A stretch of 64,000 nucleotides of DNA from positions 434,001-498,000 of the forward strand of contig QUOL01000010.1 of assembly GCA_009761415.1 (NCBI GenBank). The letters are read 5' to 3'. The DNA is from Sarcomyxa edulis (taxonomy: Eukaryota > Basidiomycota > Agaricomycetes > Agaricales > Mycenaceae). Below, in pieces: positions 24,231 through 35,245 of the stretch (position 1 is its first letter; every line of letters begins with the position of its first letter). The notes beneath the pieces were generated by a model that saw nothing but the letters and a program-made list of their open reading frames with translations, searched no databases and was not told where the DNA came from. The position numbers and the translations under genes are program-made.

Positions 24231-27087
24231 TTACCTTCTTCGTTCGTACCCCCTGTCTCTTTCCCTTGAATCGACTCGTCTCTCCCTCTCATCCCTCCTT
24301 GGAGGTGATCTGCGCTCTCGGTCCTTGTAGCTACCACGGTCATCGACACGGTCACGAGAACCTTCTCTTCGCCGTCTATCGTCTCCGCGAATATCCCTTG
24401 TCCTATGAGGAACTCCGGATCTAGATCTCGACCTAGCTGCACCACGGTCTCTCGCAGTACGGGGAGGAGGCGACCTTGACTCGTCATATCGCGAACGAGG
24501 AGGAGGCGAGGGACGACGAGTTCTGTCGCGCGGATCAGGTGAGATCGTGCGGCCGTTTCCGTTGGAACGACGAGGAGGAGGCGAGTCTCGACGGATAGGC
24601 TTCCTATCTATATCTCTTTCTGATTCTCTCATTCGCGACGGTGGTGGGGGTGGAGAGCGAGAATCGACTCGAGCACGTCTGGGAGGTGGAGGTGAACGCG
24701 AGTCGTCACGTCCACGAGCACTTCGTCGGGGTGGTGGCGTAGGAGTCCGACGACGATGACGAGCACTGCGGCGTGAAGCCACGGAGTCAGAATCCGAGGA
24801 ATCCGAAGAACTGGAATCCGAAGAGTCAGAATCCGATTCTGAAGAGGAGTCGGACGACGACGATTCTTCTTCCAACATTGCTCGTCGTTGTTCCATTATC
24901 AGTTTCGGCGCGTTCTGCAACACAAGTCAATCAAAAGCTAGGCTTTGACCGGATCAAAATCGAAATGTACCTTTAAATATTCTCGCATCTCCTCTGTAAT
25001 CACCCCCAACCCAATACTCGTGAAGTAATTGATAGCAAATCTCGTGTTCTTCGGCACAGTTAAAGGGAACATACCCTCGCATCCTCGTTTCACCTCGGGG
25101 TCCTTGAACCTCTCTGCAAGTATCTTCAATCCCATGCTCTCCATCATCTCGTTCATTAGAATTTTGATGAAGATACGACTGCTGGAAGTAGTATCGTCCT
25201 CGTTGATCTTCACACACTCGAATACCATCCAGGAAATAGAATCAGTGGCTAGGAGGTGACCGAAGAACCGGGCAATATTCCGAAGGCGATTGGTCTCGTA
25301 ACGATGAACTGTATTGTAATAATTGCCAAAGGCAATTTCGAAGCTATCGGTCCAGACACGGTTGAGTTTGCTGAACCGTTCACCGATAAGACCGTAGAAC
25401 GTGGAATAAGAACGTTCTTGTGAACAACACTCGATTATCATGTTGACCATTTCGATCTGAGAAAGCGGTGATCAATACGCGATCGAGAGGTGACAAGATA
25501 AACACATACTTCTTGGCCTTCTTGGAGTTGTACTTTCAACAACTTGTGAACAGCTTCTTCGTAATTTAGAGCATTCATGATTGTCAGATATATGATACGG
25601 CGCAAATTGACGAGGTTCGTCTCCGTGCGATCCTCGATACCCGCTTTAGTCTCCGCGACTGTACAAATGTCAGTGATGATCGTAGATTGTTACAAGGAAG
25701 CTGCACACGAACCTTCATCTTCGTCATCGTCACTCGACTCTTCCTCCGAGCCCGATTCGTCGTCAGACCCTTCACCGAGAATCTCAGCTTTGATAGCCTT
25801 GTACTTTTCTTCGTTATCCAGATAGTTGGGATCAAATTTGAAGATGTCTAAAAGAGATTTCAATCAATGCGTTGCTAGGAGTTTAAGCAACAAAACTTAC
25901 TCAGTCCCTCTTGAACCTGTAATTCCTCCTCTAGCTCGATCTGATGGGTAATTTGCTCCTCCTCCTCGACAAGATCCAAGCCCTCTGGCAAGATTGGGTT
26001 ATCCTTGTATTTGTCCTTCCGCACTTGCATCAACACTTCGATCATGTACTGTACACGCTGGCTGATATCACCCTCGTTGAGAACGGCACGAAATCGCTCG
26101 AAGGCGTTGGTATTCGCAATGGGCGAGTTCTCAGCAAGGAATGCACCGACTTCTCGCATGAAACCAACAGCAATTTCGATGGAGTCGTCGGTTGGCCGTT
26201 CGAGAAGAAGAACGAGGATTTGGAGAGCAATGATTTCATGAGCAACAGACTGATTGACGAGATGGGCAATGAATGTAGTAGTGGAATGGCAGACGATCTA
26301 GAACGAGAGCTTGAACACACTAAGGCCAAAAAAGAAAGACGCCAGTGACTCACCTTGTCATTACGTTTAAATGACCGTCTGAATTGACTGATGAGACGAG
26401 TGAGAACTAGTTCACCGACTTGTGGCAGCTTCGTATTGATGATAGCGACAAGAGCTGCAAATACCGGCGTGAAAGGTAAACTGGCTGCTTGCGCCTTCAT
26501 AATACTGCGCGCGAATAAACCACGTCCACGAATGAGGTTCTCCATAAACAGTTCGGGGATGATTTCCTTGATATTCGTGATATTGACTCGATTGACGATA
26601 CCTGTGATCGACTTTCGCAAAGCATCCCATGAGAGCCTCTGATATTCTGGGCTAGACTTATCACTAGATGCAGCCTGCTGGAGGGCTCGCAGGCGCGCAG
26701 GCGGCATATATACTCCGCCAGAACGAGATCCAATGAGCTTTGCAAATTCAGCCTGTGCATCTGACTGCTTGTCTTTTGGTTTTTCTGCCTTTTCCAGTTC
26801 CATCGCAGCTACACGAGCAGCAAGTTGGCGCTCCCGTTCAGCTCGACGGACTGGGTCGACGTCATTGACTTTTGGAAGCTCTAGACGAGTTTTCGAGATT
26901 GGAGATTGCGACCTGCGACGGGTAGAGGGAGGTACACCATCCCCATCTCCGGGTGAATGAGAACGAGACCTAGAATTATGCCAGATATCAGAAGTTTGTT
27001 TTCTGTTGCGAGCATAGCAAAGTACCTTTTTCTTTTACTCGGGAGAGCATCTGGGGGCGTCGAAGGGCTCATTGAGACTGAAGACAT
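24231..27087 (-). CDS. CWC22: Pre-mRNA splicing factor CWC22
   Basis: Spliceosome component that in animals also recruits eIF4A3 for the exon junction complex. Exons on the minus strand: 27087-27026, 26969-26354, 26297-25901, 25847-25713, 25658-25510, 25456-24971, 24914-24231; 842 residues. The N-terminus is Ser/Pro/Arg rich. The MIF4G domain starts around residue 120 ([34 protein letters not shown]-like segment, LINRGLFARS-like segment). An acidic Asp/Glu/Ser linker and the MA3 domain ([23 protein letters not shown], [24 protein letters not shown]) follow. The C-terminal 200 residues are RS/RD repeats typical of SR-like tails. Given the intron-dense genes here, with very short exons, an intact CWC22 fits. 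It is head to head with the LACTB2-like gene, 355 bp apart. Confidence 0.95.
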
Positions 27088-27442
27088 GTTGAACTGCAGG
27101 TCGTCGTGGAGGTCGTCGTAAACGTTGACTTTGAGAACGAGCAGCCTGGCCCATTGCAGTGGCTGTGCCGAAAACCTTGACTTCGAATCTGCTGTGTGGC
27201 AAAATTTTGTCTCGAACTGATAGGAGCTGCTCTTGCAATTGCCTTCTTGTCGACATTTACGCCCATTCATTATCGGATACATACTTATTCGAGGCCATCC
27301 AGGACTCTCTAGAGGCTGCATAATTGTACGACAGCCTGATCGAAGAGTAAACTCACCTCTGGGTTGAAAGCTCGCAATAATTCGTCATATCAAGAACTCA
27401 GGTAGCTTCACTCGCCGATCCCTCGTATCGTGTCTTATATTC
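27088..27442. promoter_or_regulatory. Divergent promoter between CWC22 and LACTB2-like gene
   Basis: 355 bp separate the two start codons. No individual element could be assigned. Confidence 0.5.
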
Positions 27443-28680
27443 ATGGACAAACTAGAGGCATTGACGTCCGTGACAAAGGTAAGACATCCACCAAGTACTC
27501 GATGATACAGGTCTCACCGATACGCAATATAGATTAGTGATCATGTAGTGAGGGTTCTTGGCCAGGTATGCAACATCCTGTACCTTCATCCCCACAAGTC
27601 TGACATTGTGATTGGTCCTCAGAATCCTGGAAAGTTCACGCTTCAGGGTCAATCTCATTCTTCATTCAATCCCGTAGAACGAAATGCTCATCTAGGTGAA
27701 ATAATGTTAACATGACAGGTACCAACACATACCTCATCGGAAAGCACAGTCCGTACACCCTCATTGACACGGGTGAGGGTCGGGAAGAGTATGTCCCCGT
27801 TCTCGAGTCAGCCTTACGAGAGATTGCTCTCGCAAAACCTTCCAACCCCCAAGAACCAGATGTTTCTGATATCGTGATATCTCATTGGCATCACGATCAC
27901 GTCGGTGGTCTACCTTCAGTGCTCACTCTGCTTCGACGTCTTTGGGATGAACGAAACACCTCCATTCCGTTCAAACCTCCTCGATTGCACAAATTTCCTC
28001 TCTCAGTCGACGCCCCCACTCATTCGCACAGTACGCACCCCACTCTCTCTTCTGTTCTAGAAGCCATTCAACCAGGAACCTACATACCGACTCCTCAAGG
28101 CTCACTTTTCCATGATCTTCGTGACGGACAAGTCCTTACCACCGCCAATTCTACAGCATTTCACGTTCTGCATACTCCTGGACACACCGTCGATTCTGTC
28201 TGTTTATACATACCCGACGATAGAGCTCTTTATACGGCTGACAGCGTTCTGGGTCAAGGAACGGCTGTTTTCGAGGATCTGGCGGCGTATATCACTAGCC
28301 TCAGAAAGATGCTGGCTTTCGGAGACGCTACAGACGCAGCGGGACACCTTGAGCATAGGTTTACCACACTGTATCCTGGACATGGACCCGTCGTCGCTGC
28401 AGGTCCTGAGCTCATCAAAACGTACATAAAGCACAGACTCGAACGAGAGGACCAGATCGTTCAAGTAATCAAATCACCTCTCCCTCCGTCACTTGCGGAA
28501 ACACATGCGCACTGGACAACTTGGACTCTCGTTTCTACCATCTATTCTGCGTACCCACAATCACTATGGCTTCCCGCAGCACACGGTGTGGACTTGCACC
28601 TGAAGAAATTGGAAGGGGAAGGGAAAGTGAAGAGACTCGGTGGCGAAGGGAAGGACACTCGATGGCAGTTTATACTATGA
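27443..28680 (+). CDS. LACTB2-like metallo-beta-lactamase-fold hydrolase
   Basis: Exons: 27443-27478, 27533-27565, 27623-27647, 27719-28680; 351 residues. The first three short exons rebuild the conserved NPGKFTLQGTNTYLIG entry of the LACTB2 family. Metal ligands are intact: HWHHDH (about residue 95), the HTPGH histidine, the TADS aspartate and the YPGHG histidine. A winged-helix-like C-terminal part follows (HLKKLEGEGKVKRLG). Known: human LACTB2 is a mitochondrial single-strand endoribonuclease, while related fungal proteins are hydrolases in polyketide clusters. No polyketide synthase lies nearby, so a housekeeping nuclease-type role is more likely. No clear mitochondrial presequence is visible. 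Confidence 0.9.
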
Positions 28681-28800
28681 TAGATAGTACTATAGTAGTA
28701 TAGCATCGTTGAATTATTGAATCCAGAAAAACTATACTTGCGTATCATGCGAATCGAGTACTCTGACGTGCGTCATTGTCAGACCGAAAGGGAAGTAGCA

Positions 28801-30505
28801 TTAGAGTGATGGCATCAATGTATAGGACACAATCAGAGGCTTCATAAACATTCTGACAAAATAGTAGCGGTGCATCAGTCGCTCAGCCACACGAACACGA
28901 AGAACACACGGACTGCGGTGAATGACGCTGGAACCGAATTCCTCGTATTGCTGTTTGGAACACCATTGATTCTTGAATGTAGGCGCGGAAGCTAACATAG
29001 ATCCGCCTATCCAGGATGAATATATCCGGTCAGGAGGGGCAACGACGCCGACCTGAAAATTTGACTTCAGTGACACTATGATACGTAGAGACAAGAGAGA
29101 AGTTACCTCGGTACCGGGTGGCGCCAACAGAGACAACTCTTTCTGTAAGCGCGCGGAGATACCAGGAAACATGATGTTTCCGCCAGAAAGGACTACGTTA
29201 CTGTAGAGATCACGATGGAGGTTCGCGTCACATTTCTGGATGGATTCGTGGCTGCAAAAGGACGTGTTGAGTCGTTCGCAGTATCATCGGAATCTTGAGA
29301 GTACACTCACATAGCTTGATGGATTCCAGGAGTCTCTGGATCGACGGGAGCAAATTCGGAATTCAGAATGGAGGGTTGGAAAATGGCTTCCGGAACGTTG
29401 AATCTATTCAGATAGATCTCAGTAGATTCCGAATACAACTGAAGAAGTGTCATCACATACATCTCGTCGGTGAAGGTGATGATCTCACCGTCCGGTAATT
29501 CGTAACTCGCTGTAAGTGGTGAAGAACGATTACTCTCGCGAAGGCTTTTGTTATGATCGAGAGTGATATAGCAAAATTTTGCCTTCATGTCGCGTACCAT
29601 GACACGCTCAGCCGAGGTGGTAAACGGATATCCACGTTCCATTAGTTGTAGTCTCAACAAATTTGACAGGTTTTCACCAGCAAAATCGAAATGGCGGTAC
29701 CCAGGAGACAAAATGGATCCCTGGCATATCGGAATGATGCGAGTCATCTTGTGACCAGAATCATACACAATTCCAGTTTTGAGGCCGGAGGCATAGAGAG
29801 TCAGGAAGGCTGAATTGGCAAACTGGAGAGACGGCACTCGGAACAGCTCGAACATCATCTCGGCCATTTTCTGGCGGTTCTCAAGAGGGTTCATCGGCAG
29901 TTCCGTGAGAAGGACGGAATGCTCTTCTGGAGCTACGCAAAGCTCCTCATAGAAGGTGTGATGAAGAAGCGCCCCCATTAAATCCCAGGCTATCACCGTG
30001 CCATCATCATTGATAGGATAGCGCTGTTTTGCGACGCCACGTTTTCCCCAGGCGTCTTCACTGTTTGAAGAGGGAGTTAGTAAACAGGAATCGAAGCTCC
30101 TACGCATATACCACACCTGAAGATCATCTCGCCTCCTAAATGCCAAGACATACATCCGACCAGCGACCTGCGATGAAGAGGCGAAAAACGTAAGCTTTTG
30201 AGAATGTTCGTATAACAAGCTCACCGGAACACAGCATGCGGAGCCATATCGCCTATAATCACCTGAATAAATGAGTGACCTCGGTAATAGCTGAGGGAAC
30301 TAACCAGCAACTGAGATCGAGAAAAGTGCGGTTCGAACATGATGAACAAAAACATAGATTCCAGTCTCACGAAGAGACGCGATACTCACAGCCAGCTTTA
30401 AATCTACTCGAACCAGGATCGAAAACCTACAGCCATTAACAAGTGTTGAGTTCTAGCACCTATGGATATGTAGATGGGGATGCTTACTAGAGCTGTGTTC
30501 TCCAT
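28801..30505 (-). CDS. Divergent actin-like protein B
   Basis: Paralogue of gene A with the same exon plan, including a 6-nt exon at 30310-30305; start at 30505, stop at 28801. The frame rebuilds [74 protein letters not shown] and [15 protein letters not shown]. Active-site changes relative to actin: DNGSG reads DPGSS; the Gln137 position carries Ser (FANSAFL); His161 is Arg (KMTRII); Asp154 is kept. The last intron starts with GT (29106), unlike copy A. The C-terminus runs about 33 residues past the usual actin end and includes basic and hydrophobic residues. Polymerisation and ATP hydrolysis are therefore doubtful, though the fold should persist. It sits upstream-to-downstream with F-box gene B exactly as A does with its F-box gene. 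Confidence 0.88.
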
Positions 30506-30891
30506 TTTGTTGCGGCACTGGACAACTCAAGATGTTACAGAGGTTTATGCCAAAGAAATCACAGTGTCAATGGGTGGCGTTATGAAGTGTACACAGTATG
30601 AACGGGAACACTCAATCTCAGACGAGGTCAGTACCCTAAGGTTAAAAAAGTATGAGACAAGATTCAAATTCAGAATGCAGTGCTAGATGACTCCGAGTCG
30701 GAAATCCTCGGAGCGCGTCTGCATCACTTCAAGTTGGAATTAGACACCAATTGAAGAAGGTTCGAAGAAACTGGACACTCACCAAGCTCTTCAGGTGCCT
30801 TCAAAAGTTTAAAACCGTGTCCATTCTTCATGTTCAATGAATAAATAACTCTGCCACTCGGAAAGATATAGATGATAGCACGTACTTAGCT
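30506..30891. other. Spacer between actin-like B and F-box B
   Basis: 386 bp holding the upstream region of actin-like B and the 3' end of F-box B. The matching spacer in copy A is 266 bp. No gene is seen. Confidence 0.5.
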
Positions 30892-32721
30892 CTAAATATT
30901 TACACGAGCGCGGGGAAGTTCAGCTGCTATCGAAGCTCGAATCTCGCCACAGCTGCAATATCTATAGTCACTTGTCTTATCGTTCCACTGGACCGTATAA
31001 GCCTGCAACCCAATCCTCATCTTGGGTGGACCCGTAGATGGATCAATATGATCATCAATCGGGGATATGGTATTGCCAATGATCGCTGTGCCCAACGCTC
31101 TGCATTGCAGATGCCTCCGCAGAGCGTGGCGGGCATTGTGCAGCGACGCTGAGCGTTCATAAGTCGGAGACACGGCGAGCTCGCGAAGACAGGGCAGTTT
31201 CTTCGAAAACTGCAACAACTCATCCTATAGTAGATACACCATTTTGAATGGTCAAACAACGTGAACGACAAGGTCGACAGTGATACACTCACGACTCGTT
31301 CGAAAAATTGGGGATCGATGGGCTCACGCGTTCCTCGACGTGGTAGGGGTATTTCGTTCAGATCCAAGCGCAAAGAGAGGTATTCCAGCTTCTTGCACCT
31401 CAATATCGCAGAAGCATTGTCCTCCGAAAGAGACCAAGAGCCTTCGAAATGCGGGGATATCGACATGTGGACGAGGGTCTCAGCGTGCCTTGGAAGAGAG
31501 ACTTGGAAGAATTTGGCTGCAAGGGCCCGGGCGTCCGAGAGTTCAAGTTGCGGAGCATCAGAACGATTTGTCATCTCCAATACCAATCGTTCGAGCCCAG
31601 AATATGAGGCAATGTAATCGATGAAATGTGCATTCATCGCGGCATCGGTGTCCAGCGAAGTGAGTCGGATGCCTTCCGTGCGCAGTGACTTCCATATAAA
31701 ATCGATACCAGCTACAGCTAGAGACGACTCCGACTCCGGGGTGTAACATTTGCGTAGTTTCAATGAAGTGAGGGATTTCAAATGTAAGAGTATTGTCTCT
31801 CCCAGATTGAGGTGAACCTCCGTCAATGCCAGGTGTTGTAAATGTAAAGGGCGGGATTTCGGTACTCCCCCCAACAAGTCATACAAAGCCGGCGTCGCCT
31901 CAGAATAGAACGACATAAAGCTGCCAGCCTCCAGAGACGACAGATGTGGACAATTGCCGATGGCACCACCAAGACAGGTCCATAATTCTCTGGTCCCACC
32001 CATGATCGAGATCTTCCGAAGACCCGTAAACTTTCTAAAGGCTCTGAAGACTTGAACAGTTGCGTCACTGAAGCGGTGTGATTCCGATATTCTCAGGACG
32101 AGTTCTTCCAGGGAAGAGAGTTCCAGCAACGAATTGATCACGACAGATTCTGCACAGACTGGGTCGACTGGATTCCAGTTCCAGCTGACAAACAGAGAAC
32201 AGAGAGATCGGCCGAGTGCTTGCGATCAGAAAAAAGCCTAGAGTTACTCACGAGACGCGGTTCAGATTTTGTAGCGAAGCTATCGCAGGTCCCAACAGCT
32301 CCGTTATAAGCCTAATCTCTCCATCAGGGCCCTCCGTGTCCGTACTCCTTTGTCTGATTTCATCTGCAGTATACGATATCGAAGACCTGGCCCTGTCAAA
32401 AACAGGATCCAACCTTCGAATCTCCAGACTACGTATAAACAGTGAAGTGCCAGTGGGTGTTCCAGTCGCAGTCGCGAGACTCTCGAGTTGTGATCTCGCG
32501 TTCCCGAGACGCGTTTTACTCACGTCGAGTATGATGTGGGAGAAGATTATGGGTCCTACGATGAGATTGAACAGTTTGCACGTCGAACGAAGGCTGTAGA
32601 GATCTAGCTTTCCAGAGTCAAGTGGTGATTCGAATTCTCCGTGATGGTTGAAGTCTGGGTTGGCGACGTGTTTGATGATTTCTTGTAATAGTTCGACGGC
32701 TAGAGAGTTGATCCCAAGCAT
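30892..32721 (-). CDS. F-box/LRR protein B
   Basis: Exons on the minus strand: 32721-32252, 32184-31293, 31224-30892; 564 residues. The N-terminal F-box-like region (LAVELLQEIIKHVANP, LYSLRSTCKLFNLIVGPIIF) and LRR-like repeats match gene A closely. The part missing in A follows: ELSDARALAAKFF, LVHMSISPHFEG, LEYLSLRLDLNEIPLP and, in the last exon, DELLQFSKKLPCLRELAVSP. Known: such proteins serve as SCF substrate receptors, and large F-box families are common in Agaricomycetes. All junctions are GT-AG and in phase. The start is 303 bp from the start of the divergent phosphotransferase-like gene. Confidence 0.87.
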
Positions 32722-33024
32722 ATTGCTATTGTGGTGGAGGATAGTAGGTACCTCTAGAGGACGGTGATACGAGAAGCCAGTCACGGTCACAGTCTGGCCG
32801 AACGTCGTTCGCTCGGCCTCCGATCGATCATCGCGAGTCTTCAAGTTTTTGCATTTCTTATCCTTCTCGACTAGCCAACTCCTTGTCCGTCCACTTTCAA
32901 TCTCACTTCGAGACTCTACCGTACATACGCGTATCCCAGCTGAACCTTCCAGCCACAAAACAGTCACCAGGAACCTCAAAAACCTGATCTGACAGAGACA
33001 GATCGCGCTCGTTTTATCTCGATA
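32722..33024. promoter_or_regulatory. Divergent promoter between F-box B and phosphotransferase-like gene
   Basis: 303 bp between two start codons. The first 50 bp next to F-box B resemble the same place next to F-box A, so part of the F-box promoter was duplicated with the gene. Confidence 0.5.
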
Positions 33025-34697
33025 ATGACAGAAGGAGCCCCCACACATAACCATAGCCGGTAAGTACTACTCGAGACTCGAGTAAAGTTGAATTCTAGAA
33101 GCATACAAACTTTTATCTTTCTCTACTAGAGACGAGGACGAGGCTTGCGACCATGATCACGAGGGCCATTCGCATTCGCATTCACACTTTGACGGGCACC
33201 ACGGGCACTCCCACTCCCACTCCCATACCCACTCTGACTCTCACGAACACCACGAACACCACGACGAGCACTCCCACTTGCACGATGATCCAGATTCAGA
33301 CGATCACTCAGACTGCGAGTGCGGCCATAGTCACTCTGAGACGTCAACTATCATCTTCGAGTTAGTCGCGCCATTCATCCCTCCATCCACTCATCAATCC
33401 AGATCTACATTCTAAAATAATATTAACATTGACGTATTCGCTCTGCTCCTTATTTTCTAGTCAAGAACCATACTCAACATTCTCCGTCAAAGTCCTCAAG
33501 CTCCTTCACAATCTCTTCCCCCCCTCCCCCTCATCTGAACCAATCTTTGCTCTCGAACGTCTGGAAGGCGGAGGCTATAACCGCGCCATCGGCGCAACGC
33601 TCCCAGACGGCACACACCTCATCGTCCGCGTCCCGCGTTTCGAAGCCGTATCACCAGACTTGGAACACCACGCTGCTACACTCGCATACCTGCTCAAACA
33701 CCCTTCAGGACTTCCAGTTCCGAAGGTGCTTGCATACGATAAGTACGAATGTGCCGAAGACGATGACGATCATGATGGCAATGCTATTGAATTGCCGTAC
33801 ATGATACAAACCTTCATGCCCGGCCGACCTCTCGAAGAGGTCTACGGGGAGTTGGACTTGGATGCGAAGATGGAGATTGCGGTAGCCGTCGCTAAAACCA
33901 TAGCCACCCTCGATTCAATTCGGTTCAACCAAATCGGAACCATCCGAAGTGTCCCAGACCGATGGAACGCCACCGAGAAGGAATACGGTATCCGCATAGG
34001 TCCATGGGCCCCCGAACCAGACGATCCAGTCAACGTCTACGTAGCCCCGGGGAGTATCGCCTCCTTCCTCCGCCAACGTCTGAAGATCCGTTCTAATTAT
34101 CCTGATATGGAGACGATAGACAAGTTTGCTGCCATCGCGTATCATTTCACGCAGAAGACCTTTCCGGAGGGGCCGTTTGATCATATAGGGTTGTATTATA
34201 AGGAATTCGAGCCACATAATATTCTAGTCGATCGGGATGCGACTGGGGCGTGGTATATTTCGGGTCTCTTAGAAATGGAAACAGCTACTGCTGCACCACT
34301 CGAACTCGCTCGTGGATTGCCGTTTTGGCTTTGGACGTGGGGGTTTGAGGGAGACTCGGACGACGATGAAAGCGACGAGGACGAGGACTGGGAAGACGAT
34401 GACGGTCACGGTCACGACCATTCATCTCCAAATCCAGAGTCGTATCTCAACCCCAGACATCACGATAAAGACCCTGCAACCCCCGAAGCAAGCAAAGTGA
34501 GAGGCGTTTTCGAAGCTGAAATCAACGAGCTCGTACCGGGATATATGGATTACTGGAAGGCCAAGACTACTACTGCGATGCGGGAGTTGCTTTATTTCGC
34601 CATCGAGGGTGTATCTACAGACCTTGATGAGTTACGGGCTCAGGCTTTCATTAAGAGTATGGAAGGGGTGGTTGATTTCGAGTTGTATTCGTTTTAG
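33025..34697 (+). CDS. Phosphotransferase (APH)-like protein with histidine-rich N-terminus
   Basis: Exons: 33025-33059, 33130-33360, 33461-34697; 500 residues. Exon 2 encodes about 75 residues in which His alternates with Ser, Asp and Glu (for example GHSHSHSHFDGHHGHSHSHS), ending with a DCECGHSH segment; this looks like a metal-binding tract. The rest follows the APH/choline-kinase fold: a nucleotide-loop region (LERLEGGGYNRAI), VRVP lysine-site region, LPVPKVLAYD, PYMIQTFMPGRPLEEV and KEFEPHNILV. In that last motif the catalytic Asp is Glu, and the metal-binding DWE position reads LEME. An acidic insert with GHGHDH lies at about residue 385. Antibiotic resistance should not be inferred. 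It may be an inactive or altered kinase, or a metal-linked protein. Confidence 0.85.
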
Positions 34698-34769
34698 ATT
34701 TATACAATGTAAGTAATTGTATGATGTTTGAAGTAATGTACATTCGTGTTTGATAGCTCGAATAGCGGT

Positions 34770-35245
34770 CTAAGCCTTGCCTTCGAAGCGGAACACCTCT
34801 TCCAGTTCCTATCGAAAACATCAGAGCCGTCTCTTTCAGCAGAACATCGGACCCACTTACCGTCCACCAAGGTACATCGCCTCCACTCCCCACAGCCCCC
34901 TCAACGAAACTCTCCTGCATCCCATCGGTCACCTTCCACCACCTCCTAGTATCCTCATCCTCCGCGCTCTTCTTCATATCGCCTTCATAATCCGTGCCCG
35001 TATACTTAAAATTGGCGATGAGGAGATGAAGGGCCGGGGAATAGTGTATGGAGTAGTCGGTGATGTGGCTTCGCTCGAGTGCTGCGAGGACACCGGGCCA
35101 TACGGTGGCGTGGATGGCTTTGTATTCGGCTTCAGCAGATGGTTTGAGCTGCATGCCGTTAGTGATAATGGCATGTACTATGGTATGGATGGTCGGGGCT
35201 CACTTTGATTATCTGGCATACGCGTTTTGTATGTGGGATAGACAT
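34770..35245 (-). CDS. L-rhamnose mutarotase
   Basis: Interconverts alpha and beta L-rhamnose. Exons on the minus strand: 35245-35204, 35148-34861, 34808-34770; 122 residues, near the family size (about 104 plus a short N-terminal addition). Conserved blocks are the KLKP entry across the first splice site, YKAIHATVWPGVLAAL, ITDYSIHYSP, LIANFKYTG and the WWKVTDGMQ segment; the last exon ends LEEVFRFEGKA, as in the bacterial enzymes. No signal peptide is visible, so it should be cytosolic. Its stop is 73 bp from the stop of the convergent phosphotransferase-like gene. No other rhamnose gene is visible nearby. Confidence 0.93.

Larger units (their letters stand above)
28801..32721. repeat. Segmental duplication, copy B (actin-like + F-box)
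   Basis: Second copy of the two-gene module of 18996-22161, in the same orientation and about 10 kb away. It is longer because F-box gene B keeps a full C-terminus. Three unrelated housekeeping-type genes (M50B-like, CWC22, LACTB2-like) lie between the copies. Confidence 0.85.

Noticed and set aside
24547..24759. Arg/Gly-rich plus-strand protein
   Set aside because: It is the antisense of the RS-rich tail of CWC22.
27443..28680. Antibiotic resistance function for the beta-lactamase-fold gene
   Set aside because: The HxHxDH motif and the NPG.FTLQGTNTYL entry are those of LACTB2-type hydrolases, not of drug-cleaving enzymes.
33126..33347. Histidine-rich stretch as a simple microsatellite
   Set aside because: It lies between proper splice sites and stays in frame with both neighbouring exons, so it is treated as coding.
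33153..33365. Thr-rich plus-strand protein in a second frame
   Set aside because: Shadow of the histidine-rich exon; CAC/CAT repeats read as ACT/ACC in the next frame.
34770..35245. A rhamnose catabolic cluster
   Set aside because: Only the mutarotase is present; the neighbours are unrelated, so no cluster is claimed.
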